Origin: VXNE01 sp965208745
GTDB lineage: Bacteria; Pseudomonadota; Gammaproteobacteria; Pseudomonadales; Azotimanducaceae
Assembly (NCBI GenBank): GCA_965208745.1
Contig: CBDBPN010000004.1
Coordinates: 2,976,001-3,040,000, forward strand
Length of the DNA stretch: 64,000 bases
Reading direction: 5' to 3'
In this document: positions 33,752-43,036 of the stretch, one piece after another
Layout of the letters: the number at the start of each line of letters is the position of its first letter
Numbering within the stretch: the first letter of the stretch is position 1
The notes under the pieces: generated by a model
Seen by the model: the letters and a program-made list of their open reading frames with translations, nothing else
Told to the model about the DNA's origin: nothing
Databases searched by the model: none
Position numbers and translations under genes: made by a program

Positions 33752-36420
33752 GTGTACCTCGGGTTCGGCTTGTCGGCGTGGATGCCGAGGTCGTGCATGG
33801 CCTTCGCGACCCGGGCCTCGGGCACGACCTGGCGCCGCGCGAGTTGCTCGAGGGCGGCGAGGGTCACGAACCTCTCGTCCACCTCGAAGAAGTGCCGCAA
33901 CTTCGCGCGGGTGTCGCTGCGGCCGAAGCCGTCGGTGCCCAGCACGCGGTAGGGCGCGTCGAAGTGGCCCCGGATCGACTCGGCCTGGGTACGGACGTAG
34001 TCGGTGGAAGCCACCACCGGGACCTGCCCGTCGAGGCAGCATGCGACATGACTGCGCCGCGGTTCCTCGCCGGGATGCAGCAGGTTCCACCGCTCCGCGT
34101 CGGCGCCTTCCCGCGCGAGTTCGGTGAAGCTCGTGACGCTCCAGACCTCGCTGGCCACGTCGAACTCCTCGTGCAGGCGTTCCGCCGCGGCGAGCACCTC
34201 GCGCAGGATGACGCCGCTGCCGAGCAGGCGCACGCGCCGCGGTCCATCGTCCTCGAACGCCCCGCACGTGCGCACGGGATACATGCCCTTGAGGATGCCC
34301 GCGGCCGCGCCTTCGGGCATGGCCGGCTGGACGTAGTTCTCGTTCATCAGGGTGATGTAGAAGAACACGCGCTCACGCTCGGCGTACATGCGCCGGAGCC
34401 CTTCGTGGAGGATGACCGCGAGTTCGTAGGCGTAGCACGGATCGTAGGCGACGCAGTTGGGAATCGTGGACGCCAGCACGTGGCTATGGCCGTCCTGGTG
34501 CTGCAGCCCCTCGCCGTTCAGGGTGGTCCTGCCCGCGGTCGCTCCGAGCAGGAAGCCGCGAGCCTGCATGTCGCCGGCCGCCCAGGCGAGGTCGCCCACG
34601 CGCTGGAAGCCGAACATGGAGTAGAAGATGTAGAACGGGATCAGCGTGTAGCGGTGCGTGGTGTAGGACGTCGCGGCGGCCAGCCACGCGGAGAACGCGC
34701 CCGCCTCGTTGATGCCTTCCTCGAGTACCTGCCCGTCGAGGGACTCGCGGTAGGAAGCGATCTCGCCGTGATCCTCGGGTTCGTAGAGCTGCCCCTCCGA
34801 CGAGTAGATGCCGAGCTGGCGGAACATGCCCTCCATGCCGAAGGTGCGCGCCTCGTCGGGCACGATCGGCACGACCCGGTCGCCGACGGTCTTGTCGCGG
34901 GCGAGGGTGGAGAGCATGCGTACGAATGCCATCGTCGTGGACACCGAGCGCTTGCCCGTGCCCTTGAGGTGCGCGTCGAAGAGCTCGATCCCCGGAACGG
35001 CGATGTCCGCGGTGTCGACGATCCGGGCCGGCAGGGGGCCGCCGAGCTGCTCGCGCCGCCGCTTCAGGTAGATCGTCTCCGGGGCGTCGTCCGCGGGGCG
35101 GTAGTAAGGCACGCTCGCGATTTCTTCGTCGGTGAGCGGCACGTCGAAGCGGTCGCGGAAGTGCTTGAGGTCGTCGACGTCGAGCTTCTTGACCTGGTGC
35201 GTCGTGTTCTCGGACTCGCCGGCGTCGCCCATGCCGTAGCCCTTGACGGTCTTGGCCAGGACGACGGTCGGTTCGCCGGTGTGGTGCATCGCCGCGTGGT
35301 AGGCCGCAAACACCTTGAACGGGTCGTGCCCGCCGCGGTTGAGCCGCATGATGTCGTCGTCCGAGAGGTGACGGACGAGGTCGAGCAGTTCGGGGTGACG
35401 GCCGAAGAAGTGGTCCCGTGTGTAGCCGCCGCCCTTCGCCTTGTAGTTCTGGTACTCGCCGTCGACGGTCTCGTTCATGCGCTGCAGCAGCAGGCCCGTC
35501 GTGTCCTTGGCGAGCAGCGGGTCCCACAGGCGACCCCAGACCACCTTGATGACGTTCCAGCCGGCGCCGCGGAACTCGCCCTCGAGTTCCTGGATGATCT
35601 TGCCGTTGCCGCGTACCGGCCCGTCGAGCCGCTGCAGGTTGCAGTTGACGACGAAGATGAGGTTGTCGAGGCGCTCACGGCCCGCGAGCGAGAGCACCCC
35701 CAGGGACTCCGGTTCATCGCACTCGCCGTCGCCCAGGAACGCCCACACCTTGCGCCCCCCCATCGGGATCAGCCCACGCCGGTCGAGGTACTTCATGATG
35801 TGGGCCTGGTAGATCGCCTGGATCGCGCCGAGCCCCATCGACACGGTGGGGAACTGCCAGTAATCCGGCATCAGCCACGGGTGGGGATACGAAGACAGCC
35901 CGCCGCCGTTGACCTCGCGCCGGAACAGGTCGAGCTGTTCCTCGGTCAGGCGGCCCTCGAGGAAGGACCGGGCGTAGATTCCCGGAGCGCTGTGCCCCTG
36001 GAAGTAGATCAGGTCCCCGGCGTGCTCGTCGGTCGGACCGCGGAAGAAGTAGTTGAAGCCCACGTCGTAGAGCGTCGCGGCCGACGCGAACGTCGAGATG
36101 TGTCCGCCCAGGTCTCCGTCGCCCCGATTGGCCCGCACCACCATCGCGAGCGCGTTCCAGCGGATCAGCGACCGGATGCGACGCTCCATGAACAGGTCCC
36201 CCGGCATGAAGGCCTCCTCGGTGGCGGGGATCGTGTTCCGGTAGGGGGTGGTGATGGTGTATGGGAGGCGCGCGCCGGTCTGCGTCATGCGCGCCGACAG
36301 GCGCTCGAGCAGGAAGTTGGCGCGGTCCGTCCCGCCGTGGTCCAGTACGTACTCGAGCGCCTCGAGCCACTCGCGCGTCTCGTCCGGGTCGATGTCCTGC
36401 AGACCCCTGGGGTAGTCCAT
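33748..36420 (-). CDS. aceE: Pyruvate dehydrogenase E1, homodimeric type
   Basis: This 890-residue protein decarboxylates pyruvate with thiamine diphosphate and acetylates the lipoyl group of E2. It has the family opening DIDPDETREWLEALEYV, the TPP motif FLGDGECDEPES with a later NLQRLDGPVRGN, and the active-site region HTGEPTVVLAKTVKGYGMG. Length matches E. coli AceE. It is the first gene of the aceEF operon; no PdhR-like regulator is nearby. The start is the ATG at 36420. Confidence 0.97.
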   Translation of the reverse strand: MDYPRGLQDIDPDETREWLEALEYVLDHGGTDRANFLLERLSARMTQTGARLPYTITTPYRNTIPATEEAFMPGDLFMERRIRSLIRWNALAMVVRANRGDGDLGGHISTFASAATLYDVGFNYFFRGPTDEHAGDLIYFQGHSAPGIYARSFLEGRLTEEQLDLFRREVNGGGLSSYPHPWLMPDYWQFPTVSMGLGAIQAIYQAHIMKYLDRRGLIPMGGRKVWAFLGDGECDEPESLGVLSLAGRERLDNLIFVVNCNLQRLDGPVRGNGKIIQELEGEFRGAGWNVIKVVWGRLWDPLLAKDTTGLLLQRMNETVDGEYQNYKAKGGGYTRDHFFGRHPELLDLVRHLSDDDIMRLNRGGHDPFKVFAAYHAAMHHTGEPTVVLAKTVKGYGMGDAGESENTTHQVKKLDVDDLKHFRDRFDVPLTDEEIASVPYYRPADDAPETIYLKRRREQLGGPLPARIVDTADIAVPGIELFDAHLKGTGKRSVSTTMAFVRMLSTLARDKTVGDRVVPIVPDEARTFGMEGMFRQLGIYSSEGQLYEPEDHGEIASYRESLDGQVLEEGINEAGAFSAWLAAATSYTTHRYTLIPFYIFYSMFGFQRVGDLAWAAGDMQARGFLLGATAGRTTLNGEGLQHQDGHSHVLASTIPNCVAYDPCYAYELAVILHEGLRRMYAERERVFFYITLMNENYVQPAMPEGAAAGILKGMYPVRTCGAFEDDGPRRVRLLGSGVILREVLAAAERLHEEFDVASEVWSVTSFTELAREGADAERWNLLHPGEEPRRSHVACCLDGQVPVVASTDYVRTQAESIRGHFDAPYRVLGTDGFGRSDTRAKLRHFFEVDERFVTLAALEQLARRQVVPEARVAKAMHDLGIHADKPNPRYT

Positions 36421-36460
36421 CGTCCTCCGTAGCGGCCGCGGCCGATCGGTCGGGGACCGA

Positions 36461-37045
36461 TTATAAGCCTTCGGTAGAGGCCGGCCCGGGGTGGGACGGC
36501 CCCGCCGCCGACCGGATCACGCGGGGCCAGTCGAACGCGGGGCCGGGATCCGTCTTGCGTCCCGGCGCGATCTCGTTGTGTCCGACGATGGCCGCGGGGT
36601 CGAGGCGGGGGTAGCGGTGTGCAAGCGCGCGGAGTACCTGTTCGAGCGTGTCGTATTGGCTTTCGGTGTAGGGGACGTGATCCGCTCCTTCGAGTTCGAT
36701 GCCGATCGCGAAGTCATTGCAGTTCCGTCGCCCGCCCCAGCTCGACGCCCCCGCGTGCCAGGCGCGGCGGTCGAAAGGCACGAACTGGGTCGTCGTCCCT
36801 TCCCGGTCGATGAATACGTGGGCCGACACGCGCACGCCCTCGAGATCGGCCAGGCGCGGGTCCGCGGCGCAGTCGAGCCGGTTCCGGAAGAGTTCCTCCA
36901 CGAGTCCGGAACCGAACTCTCCGGGAGGCAGGGAGATGCCGTGGAGTACGACCAGCGAGATGTCTGCCGGGTCGGGCCGGGCATTCTCGTTCTCCGACGG
37001 GACGCGCCGCGCGGCCGTGAGCCAGTGGTCGGGGCTTACAATCAC
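36461..37045 (-). CDS. ampD: 1,6-anhydro-N-acetylmuramyl-L-alanine amidase AmpD
   Basis: This cytosolic zinc amidase removes peptide from anhydro-muropeptides in wall recycling. Ligands are visible: His in LVVLHGISLPPGEF, His in IVGHNEIAPGRK and Asp in KTDPGPAFDW. RAWHAGASSW and NDFAIGIELEG complete the pattern. The GTG at 37045 gives 194 residues, aligned with the start of E. coli AmpD; an in-frame GTG at 37078 would overlap the divergent nadC start and is less likely. It works downstream of the AmpG-like permease at 27582-29213. No ampC or ampR is in view. Confidence 0.92.
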   Translation of the reverse strand: MIVSPDHWLTAARRVPSENENARPDPADISLVVLHGISLPPGEFGSGLVEELFRNRLDCAADPRLADLEGVRVSAHVFIDREGTTTQFVPFDRRAWHAGASSWGGRRNCNDFAIGIELEGADHVPYTESQYDTLEQVLRALAHRYPRLDPAAIVGHNEIAPGRKTDPGPAFDWPRVIRSAAGPSHPGPASTEGL

Positions 37046-37071
37046 GCGGCGATGATATTCGACCCCCCGCC

Positions 37072-37917
37072 ATGCCACAGCGCGTGACACCGCCGCCGGA
37101 GGCGGTCGTCCGGCGGAACGTGCGCGAGGCGCTCGCGGAGGATGTGGGCGACGGCGACGTGACCGCCGCGCTGATCCCGGCCGGCCAGTACGCCCGTGCG
37201 GCGGTGATCTCGCGTTCCCCGGGCGTCTTCTGCGGGGCGCCGTGGGTGCGAGAGGTCTGCGCACAGACGGACGCGGACATCGGGATCGGCTGGCATGTCA
37301 CGGACGGGGCGGAGATCGGGGCCGACCTTACGCTGTTCACGCTGACGGGACGGGCGAGGAGCCTGCTGACCCTGGAGCGGACCCTGCTCAACTTCGTGCA
37401 GTTGCTCTCCGGCACGGCCACGGCGGCACGGGCGTGCGTCCAGGCGGTGGCGGGCACCGGGACCCGGATCCTGGACACGCGCAAGACCGTGCCCGGCCTG
37501 CGCGCGGCCCAGAAGTACGCGGTGGCGGTAGGCGGGGCGGACAACCACCGCATGGGACTCTTCGACGCGTTCCTCATCAAGGAGAACCACATTCTCGCGG
37601 CGGGCGGGATTCGCGCCGCGATTCTCGTGGCGCGGGCGGCACACCCCGAGTTGACGCTCGAAGTGGAGGTCGAGGATCTGGCTGAACTGGAAGAGGCGCT
37701 CGCCGCGGGGCCGGACGTCGTGATGCTGGACAACTTCTCGCTGGAAGAGATGGCGGCGGCCGTCCGGGCCAACGCCACCGGCACCCGTCTGGAAGCCTCC
37801 GGAGGCATCGCGGTGGACGGCCTCGCGGCGGTGGCCCGGACGGGCGTCGACTACATCTCGGTCGGGGCGATCACGAAGCGCGTCACGCCGCTCGACCTGT
37901 CGATGCGGTTCGCGTGA
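37072..37917 (+). CDS. nadC: Nicotinate-nucleotide pyrophosphorylase (carboxylating)
   Basis: This 281-residue enzyme converts quinolinate and PRPP to nicotinate mononucleotide in NAD synthesis. Motifs: EDVGDGDVTAALIP, LLNFVQLLSGTAT, LDTRKTVPGLR, the active-site Lys-His stretch FLIKENHI, and LEASGGI with VDYISVGAITK near the end. The ATG at 37072 is 26 bp from the divergent ampD start; ampD-nadC adjacency is common in gammaproteobacteria. Confidence 0.96.
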   Translation: MPQRVTPPPEAVVRRNVREALAEDVGDGDVTAALIPAGQYARAAVISRSPGVFCGAPWVREVCAQTDADIGIGWHVTDGAEIGADLTLFTLTGRARSLLTLERTLLNFVQLLSGTATAARACVQAVAGTGTRILDTRKTVPGLRAAQKYAVAVGGADNHRMGLFDAFLIKENHILAAGGIRAAILVARAAHPELTLEVEVEDLAELEEALAAGPDVVMLDNFSLEEMAAAVRANATGTRLEASGGIAVDGLAAVARTGVDYISVGAITKRVTPLDLSMRFA

Positions 37918-38018
37918 GACTGGGGTTGTTCTCGGGCGGGAACCGAGTCTGACGAGGCCTCATGCGGCTGCGACGAGTCGGATTGCCTGCGTTCGTCGTC
38001 CAGCCCTACCGGGGAGGA

Positions 38019-38582
38019 CTAGTCCTTGCCCCTCTGGCGGTGGCGCTCTGCAGCCTCCAGCAGTTGCCGGATCAATACGGTGACCATTCCAACGAGCCCC
38101 AAGGGCAACGCGATGAGCGGACTGTTCAACCAAGTTGCCAGCCCGGCCACGCCGATCAGAGCTATTCCCATCGCGATGGCGCCGTTGATCCTCCTTCCGT
38201 CGTTCCGAATCGCGCCGGCCTGACCGTCTGCGCGGATCTGCTGCTCCTTCTCCGCCATCGTGAGAATGCGGTTGGCCGCATCTGGGGCCACTTGGTTGTA
38301 CCGCTCGAAGTCTTCGGGAGGTGGCAGCGGACCAGAGAAGGATCGGCTGATCGAGAGCGCTTGAACCAGTTGGCTCTTTTGCTCATCAGATAGACGAGTC
38401 GCGACGGCCGCCACGATGGCCTCGGCGAGCTCGGAGCTGCCTGGACCGTTCGTCGGCTCCACGGATGCCTCGGGTCCGACCAACTCGGTGCCGCTGGTGC
38501 GGGGGTCTGTCTCCGAATCGGTCGGCGCGCCTTGTTGCGGAGCGGGGTCTTCCTCGGGAGGCGTGCCGTCGTTGGATCCCAC
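38019..38582 (-). CDS. DUF2335 predicted membrane protein
   Basis: This 187-residue protein has an acidic, Pro/Ser-rich N-terminus (1-60), then the DUF2335 core: FSGPLPPPEDFERYNQVAPD, AANRILTMAEKEQQIR, and two membrane segments near the C-terminus (GAIAMGIALIGVAGLATWL and a second LPLGLVGMVTVL). DUF2335 proteins are found sporadically in bacterial accessory DNA; function is unknown. It is preceded by a 78-codon gene only 3 bp upstream. GC content is visibly lower than that of nadC, suggesting both arrived together beside the tRNA gene. Confidence 0.8.
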   Translation of the reverse strand: MGSNDGTPPEEDPAPQQGAPTDSETDPRTSGTELVGPEASVEPTNGPGSSELAEAIVAAVATRLSDEQKSQLVQALSISRSFSGPLPPPEDFERYNQVAPDAANRILTMAEKEQQIRADGQAGAIRNDGRRINGAIAMGIALIGVAGLATWLNSPLIALPLGLVGMVTVLIRQLLEAAERHRQRGKD

Positions 38583-38585
38583 AGA

Positions 38586-38822
38586 TCAGGCTACGTGCTC
38601 TAGCCCAAGCGACTGCACGGCCTTTTCGATGTCTTGTCGGATGCGCATGGCATCGCCGAGGCGTGCTTCATAGCCACACTCAGCGTAGTGCAGCGGCAGG
38701 TCTTCCGGAGGCGTGAAGACATCTGTGAACGCGCCAAAAAAGGTCCGATCGCCGCTGTCCGTCGTGGTGTAAATCACGATGCCTTTCGGGTCTTTTCGAG
38801 TCATGGCCTTTCTGTCTTCCAT
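38586..38822 (-). CDS. Small hypothetical protein, partner of the DUF2335 gene
   Basis: This 78-residue protein has no recognised domain. It begins with an ATG at 38822 (a second at 38804 gives MTRKDPKGIVIYTTT) and contains a strand-rich first half and an amphipathic C-terminal helix (AMRIRQDIEKAVQSLG). It ends 3 bp before the DUF2335 start and so is likely translated with it. It sits 67 bp from the tRNA-Thr gene. Confidence 0.55.
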   Translation of the reverse strand: MEDRKAMTRKDPKGIVIYTTTDSGDRTFFGAFTDVFTPPEDLPLHYAECGYEARLGDAMRIRQDIEKAVQSLGLEHVA

Positions 38823-38889
38823 GCCGGTCAGTGGCTTATACCATACGCGGGCAACTTGCGGTCAACGCGAAACTCGGGCCCGTGGTGAG

Positions 38890-38965
38890 TGGTGCCGGAA
38901 CGGAGACTCGAACTCCGGACAACCGCATTACGAATGCGGTGCTCTGCCAACTGAGCTATTCCGGC
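38890..38965 (-). tRNA. tRNA-Thr (anticodon CGT)
   Basis: On the minus strand this 76-nt sequence folds as a standard cloverleaf: acceptor GCCGGAA/TTCCGGC, D-stem GCTC/GAGC, anticodon stem CCGCA/TGCGG with loop TTCGTAA (anticodon CGT, reading ACG), and T-stem CGGAG/CTCCG with TTCGAGT. The discriminator is A and the CCA end is encoded. Confidence 0.97.
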
Positions 38966-39086
38966 GCGGCCGCGTGCGTGCGGGCGGTGGCGAAGGATAG
39001 CGCGTCGGTGGGGAAGGGGGAACGCCCCCGGGGGTCCTGGCGGGTCCTGGCGGGTCCTGGCAGCGTCCCGGCAGCACCTCGGCCCT

Positions 39087-39482
39087 TCAGCACGGCCGCC
39101 TTGCGGGCATGATCCGGCAGACCGTGCGGCCTTCCGGGTCGGTGGCGGTGACCCGGTAGCCCGCCTCGTCGGCCAGCACGACGTATGTCGCGCCGTCGGC
39201 GTTCCGGGGCGCCCATCCGGTCGCGTCGGTGAGCGAGGTGTCGTCGGTGGCGAAGTCCCATGTGCCGATGCCGTAGGATCCGGTGCGCAGGCGGGTGTCC
39301 TGCTGGAACGGCTCCATCGTGGCGATCTCCGCGGCGAGGACCCCCACCGCGGCCGTCTCGACGTAGTCGCGGTACGCGGGCAGGGCGATCGCCGCGAGCG
39401 TCGCGATAATGGCGATCGCGATCATCAGCTCGATGAGCGTGATGCCGCCGCAGCCACGGGTGGTCCTCAGAGGTCGGCCCAT
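39087..39482 (-). CDS. Type IV pilin-like protein, second pilin
   Basis: This 131-residue protein has a 14-residue leader ending in Gly and a class III cleavage site, GG followed by ITLIELMIAIAIIATLAAIA, with the conserved Glu at +5. Ile replaces the usual Phe at +1. After the hydrophobic helix (LPAYRDYVETA) comes a small globular domain with two Cys in the last 15 residues (RTVCRIMPARRPC) that may form the pilin disulfide loop. It overlaps the end of the upstream pilin gene by 16 bp. PilD, encoded 3.5 kb away, would cleave and N-methylate it. Confidence 0.88.
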   Translation of the reverse strand: MGRPLRTTRGCGGITLIELMIAIAIIATLAAIALPAYRDYVETAAVGVLAAEIATMEPFQQDTRLRTGSYGIGTWDFATDDTSLTDATGWAPRNADGATYVVLADEAGYRVTATDPEGRTVCRIMPARRPC

Positions 39483-39928
39483 CGGATCACGCGCTGCTCG
39501 CCGGCCGGGAAGTCGCCGTAGGCGGGGCGGGTCACGGTGACGGCGTAGTCACCGGCCCCGGCGATCGTGCCCGCTTCCGAAACGCCGACCTGGCCCTGCC
39601 CCGCATCGCCGGTCAGTCCCGCGATGTACGGTGGCCCCCCTCCGGGCGCGGTGCCGCCGCTGCCCGCGAGACGTTCTATCCAGAAGGCGTCGGACATGAG
39701 TTCATCCTGCTGCGCGGGAGTGCGCACGTTCATCGCCAGTTCCGTCTGGATCTTGCGGAGCTCCGCTTCGACGAAACTCGTCGCGGCTTCGTAGTGCGTG
39801 TTCACCTTGGCCATGTTCGCGTTCTGCACGTAGTCCCGGTAGAGCGGCAGCGCGATCGCCGCGAGGATGCCCGCGATGGCGACCACGATCATCAGTTCGA
39901 TCAGCGTGAATCCGGATGGGCGTGGCAT
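39467..39928 (-). CDS. Type IV pilin (PilA/PilE-like major pilin candidate)
   Basis: This 153-residue protein has a 6-residue leader MPRPSG, cleavage before FTLIELMIVVAIAGILAAIA, Glu at +5, and the alpha1 helix LPLYRDYVQNANMAKVN. The globular part is Gly-rich and lacks a Cys pair. A GAGGAG ribosome binding site lies nine bases before the ATG. It is divergent from pilB across 276 bp and is followed by the second pilin gene. No sigma54 site (TGGCAC-N5-TTGCA) was seen upstream, in contrast to Pseudomonas pilA. Confidence 0.9.
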   Translation of the reverse strand: MPRPSGFTLIELMIVVAIAGILAAIALPLYRDYVQNANMAKVNTHYEAATSFVEAELRKIQTELAMNVRTPAQQDELMSDAFWIERLAGSGGTAPGGGPPYIAGLTGDAGQGQVGVSEAGTIAGAGDYAVTVTRPAYGDFPAGEQRVIRWADL

Positions 39929-40204
39929 GGACTGGCTCCTCGAATGTGGCGGTGTCGGACCGGGCCCGATGTCGAGCTATGGTAATCGGGCGTTGGCGGG
40001 ATCGGGTGCGTGATCGACGGGTCGGCGGGTGCGCTGGTGCTGCAATCGATGTAGGCGAAACGCCGCGCGAACGGTACGTCTTTGCCGGTGCCGGCCCATC
40101 CTCCGCGACGATGTCCCACACGGTTTGCGGACCGTGCCCGTATCTCGCGCCGTCGGGGCTCTCTAGAGTCCGGGACGAATGGCCGCGGCGAGTAGCGAGA
40201 CCTG

Positions 40205-41791
40205 ATGAGCGCTGGGAACGCGAGGGCGAGGGAGACGCTCGCCAGGGCCCGGGACTTCGGTATCCCGGCCCTCGACCTGGGTGCGTTCGACCTCGCGGCG
40301 ACCGCGACCGGTGTCGTCGACGAGGCGCTCGGCGGCAAGCATGGGGTGTTGCCGCTGGTACGCCGGGGGCGGCGGCTGCACGTCGCCGTGACCGACCCGG
40401 CCGATGCGCGGGCGCTGGACGAGATCAAGTTTCGGACCGGCCTCGATGTGGAGCCCGTACTCGTGGAGGCCGATGCCCTGGCCGCCGCCGTCGGTCGGCT
40501 GCGCGACCGGGAGCCTGCGGACCTGCTCGATGACTTCGGCCTCGACGACGACGTCCCGGTTCTGGAGTCGGAGTCGGTGGAAGCGGAGCGAGAGGTTGAC
40601 GAGCCGCCGCTCGCGGGGGCGGACGAGGCGCCGGTCGTCCGTTTCGTTCATGGACTGCTGCTGGAGGCGGTGAGAGCAGGGGCCTCCGATGTCCACCTCG
40701 AGCCATACGAGCGAAGCTGCCGGGTGCGGTTTCGGACGGACGGCATCCTGCGCGAGGTACGCCGGCCGCCCCGGAACCTCGCGGCACGACTGGCGGCCCG
40801 CCTCAAGGTGATGGCCGGTCTGGACATCGCGGAGCGCCGCGTGCCGCAGGACGGGCGCATCCGGTTGCGCCTCGGGGACTCGCGTGCCGCGGACTTCCGG
40901 GTCAACACGCTGCCGACGCTCTTCGGCGAAAAGGTCGTCCTGCGGATTCTCGACGCTTCGAGCGGACGTATCGGCATCGACGAACTCGGCTTCGAGCCGG
41001 AACAGGAAGCGCGCTACCGCGCGGCGCTGCGCCGTCCGCAGGGCATGGTCCTCGTGACCGGGCCGACCGGCAGCGGCAAGACCGTCACGCTGTACGCGGG
41101 ACTGCACCTTCTGAATGAGCCGGACCGAAACATCGCCACGGTGGAGGACCCGGTGGAGATGCACCTCGAAGGAGTCAACCAGGTTCACGTCAACCATCGT
41201 GTCGGCCTCGACTTCGCCGTCGCAATGCGGGCGTTCCTGCGGCAGGACCCGGACGTGCTCATGGTCGGCGAGGTGCGGGACCTCGAAACCGCGGAGGTCG
41301 CCGTCAAGGCTGCGCAGACGGGACACCTCGTGCTTTCGACGCTGCACACCAACTCGGCGGCGGAGACCCTGACGCGGCTGCGGAACATGGGCGTCGCGGC
41401 GTTCAACGTAGCCACGTCGGTGAGTCTCGTCATCGCCCAGCGCCTGGCGCGGCGGCTCTGTCCCCGGTGTCGCCGCCGGGTGGCGGTACCGGAGGAAACG
41501 CTGGCCCGGCAGGGTTTCTCGCGCGGCGACATCGACCGCGGGCTGGGGCTCTTCGAGGCCGACCCGACGGGATGCGAGGAGTGCCGCGGCGGGTATCGCG
41601 GGCGCGTGGGCATCTACGAGGTGATGGAACTCACGCCGGAACTCGCCCGAGTGGTGATGGACGAGGGTGACAGCCTGCGTCTGGCGGCGGAGGCTCGGCG
41701 CCATGGTTTCGAGGACCTGCGGCGGTCGGGACTCAGGAAGGTCGCGACGGGAGTCACGTCGCTGGCCGAGATCAACCGGGTCACCGGATAG
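40205..41791 (+). CDS. pilB: Type IV pilus assembly ATPase PilB (GspE family)
   Basis: This 528-residue hexameric ATPase powers pilus extension. An N-terminal MshEN-like part (about 1-110) is followed by N2 (ASDVHLEPYE), Walker A GPTGSGKTVTLYA, the Asp box VEDPVEMHLEGV, Walker B MVGEVRDLETAE, the His box LVLSTLHTNSA and a zinc-binding tetracysteine (CPRCRR ... CEECRGG). All key residues are present. pilC follows 18 bp downstream. No pilT is in the window. Confidence 0.95.
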   Translation: MSAGNARARETLARARDFGIPALDLGAFDLAATATGVVDEALGGKHGVLPLVRRGRRLHVAVTDPADARALDEIKFRTGLDVEPVLVEADALAAAVGRLRDREPADLLDDFGLDDDVPVLESESVEAEREVDEPPLAGADEAPVVRFVHGLLLEAVRAGASDVHLEPYERSCRVRFRTDGILREVRRPPRNLAARLAARLKVMAGLDIAERRVPQDGRIRLRLGDSRAADFRVNTLPTLFGEKVVLRILDASSGRIGIDELGFEPEQEARYRAALRRPQGMVLVTGPTGSGKTVTLYAGLHLLNEPDRNIATVEDPVEMHLEGVNQVHVNHRVGLDFAVAMRAFLRQDPDVLMVGEVRDLETAEVAVKAAQTGHLVLSTLHTNSAAETLTRLRNMGVAAFNVATSVSLVIAQRLARRLCPRCRRRVAVPEETLARQGFSRGDIDRGLGLFEADPTGCEECRGGYRGRVGIYEVMELTPELARVVMDEGDSLRLAAEARRHGFEDLRRSGLRKVATGVTSLAEINRVTG

Positions 41792-41809
41792 CGGCAAGAC
41801 GGCGGGGTC

Positions 41810-43021
41810 GTGGCGGCACGTTCCGAACTCTTCGCCTGGCGGGGCCGGGACCGATACGGTCACGCGGTCGCCGGCGAGATGACCGCTGCGTCGGCCGGGC
41901 GCGTCCGGCGGGCCCTGGCCGGCCGGGGCATCCGGGTGACGAGCGTGCGGCGACAGGGTGGGGGAAGCCGGCGCGGTCGCGTGCGTACGGGCGACGTGGC
42001 CGTCCTCTCGCGCCAGTTTGCGGCGCTGACCCGTGCGGGCGTGCCCCTGCTGCAGGCGCTCGGGATCATCGCCGACGGTACGGACAAGTCGGCGCTGGCA
42101 GGGCTGGTACGCGCGTTGCGGGCGGACGTGTCGGCGGGAGATTCGGTCGCCGCCGCGCTCGGCAGGCACCCGGAGCACTTCGACGACCTCTTCCGCAACC
42201 TGGTCGAGGCGGGCGAACGGTCGGGGACCCTGCCGGCGATGCTGGACCGGATCGCCACCTACCAGGAGAAGTCCGAGAACTTGAGGAGGAAGGTGCGCAA
42301 GGCGTTGGTCTACCCGGCCGTCGTGCTGTGCGTGGCCGGTGCCGTATCCGGTATCCTGCTCGTCAAGGTGGTCCCGCAGTTCGAGCAGATCTTCGCCGGG
42401 TTCGGCGCCGAACTGCCCGCGTCCACGCAGTGGGTAATCGCGTTGTCCGAGTTCGTGCGCGACTGGTGGGTGACGATGGTCGGTGGCGGGCTGGCCGCGG
42501 TGCTGGGGGTGCGAGCGATGCGTAACCGTTCGCGGGCGCTGCGGGCGGTGCTGGACCGGGTGTCGCTGCGGTTGCCGGTGTTCGGTCCGCTGATCGAGCG
42601 GTCCTCGGTCGCCCGCTGCACGCGGACGTTGTCGACGACGTTCGCGGCCGGCGTCCCCCTGGTCGACGCGTTGGAGTCGGTGGCTCGCGCCGCCGGCAAC
42701 GGGGTGTTCGAGGCCGCCGTCCGGCGGGTGCGCGCCGAGGTCGCGACGGGACGGCAGCTCAACACGTCGATGCGCGACGCTGGCGTGTTTCCGGACGACG
42801 TGGTCGGGATGGTAGCCGTTGGCGAGGAGTCGGGAACGCTGGACGACATGCTGGCGCGCTCGGCCGCGTGGTACGAGCAGCGGGTCGACGACGCGGTCGA
42901 CGCGATCGCGTCGATGATCGAACCGATGATCATGGCCGTGCTGGGCGTCGTGGTGGGCGGGCTCATCGTTGCCATGTACCTGCCGATCTTCCAGCTCGGC
43001 GCGGTCATCGGCGGGCCCTGA
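41810..43021 (+). CDS. pilC: Type IV pilus inner membrane platform protein PilC (GspF family)
   Basis: This 403-residue protein anchors the extension and retraction motors. It shows two T2SF domains: the first with VLSRQFAALTRAGVPLLQAL, the second with RCTRTLSTTFAAGVPLVDAL, and three membrane segments ending with AVLGVVVGGLIVAMYLPIF. GEESGTLDDML is family-typical. The start is a GTG at 41810. It lies between pilB and pilD. Confidence 0.95.
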   Translation: MAARSELFAWRGRDRYGHAVAGEMTAASAGRVRRALAGRGIRVTSVRRQGGGSRRGRVRTGDVAVLSRQFAALTRAGVPLLQALGIIADGTDKSALAGLVRALRADVSAGDSVAAALGRHPEHFDDLFRNLVEAGERSGTLPAMLDRIATYQEKSENLRRKVRKALVYPAVVLCVAGAVSGILLVKVVPQFEQIFAGFGAELPASTQWVIALSEFVRDWWVTMVGGGLAAVLGVRAMRNRSRALRAVLDRVSLRLPVFGPLIERSSVARCTRTLSTTFAAGVPLVDALESVARAAGNGVFEAAVRRVRAEVATGRQLNTSMRDAGVFPDDVVGMVAVGEESGTLDDMLARSAAWYEQRVDDAVDAIASMIEPMIMAVLGVVVGGLIVAMYLPIFQLGAVIGGP

Positions 43022-43036
43022 GACCGGGTTGTCCGG

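Noticed and set aside
33778..36432. An 884-codon open frame on the plus strand opposite aceE
   Set aside because: It is the antisense of a fully conserved aceE; its Val/Glu/Arg-rich composition and lack of any motif are typical of antisense frames in GC-rich genes.
38890..38965. tRNA-Thr as an attachment site for an integrated island carrying the DUF2335 genes
   Set aside because: No second copy of the tRNA 3' end and no integrase were found between nadC and the tRNA.
39031..39060. Three copies of the 10-mer GGGTCCTGGC beside the tRNA and pilin genes
   Set aside because: Too short and simple to interpret; probably slippage in GC-rich intergenic DNA.
39929..40204. A sigma54 promoter for the pilin gene
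   Set aside because: No TGGCAC-N5-TTGCA match was found upstream of the pilin start on the minus strand.
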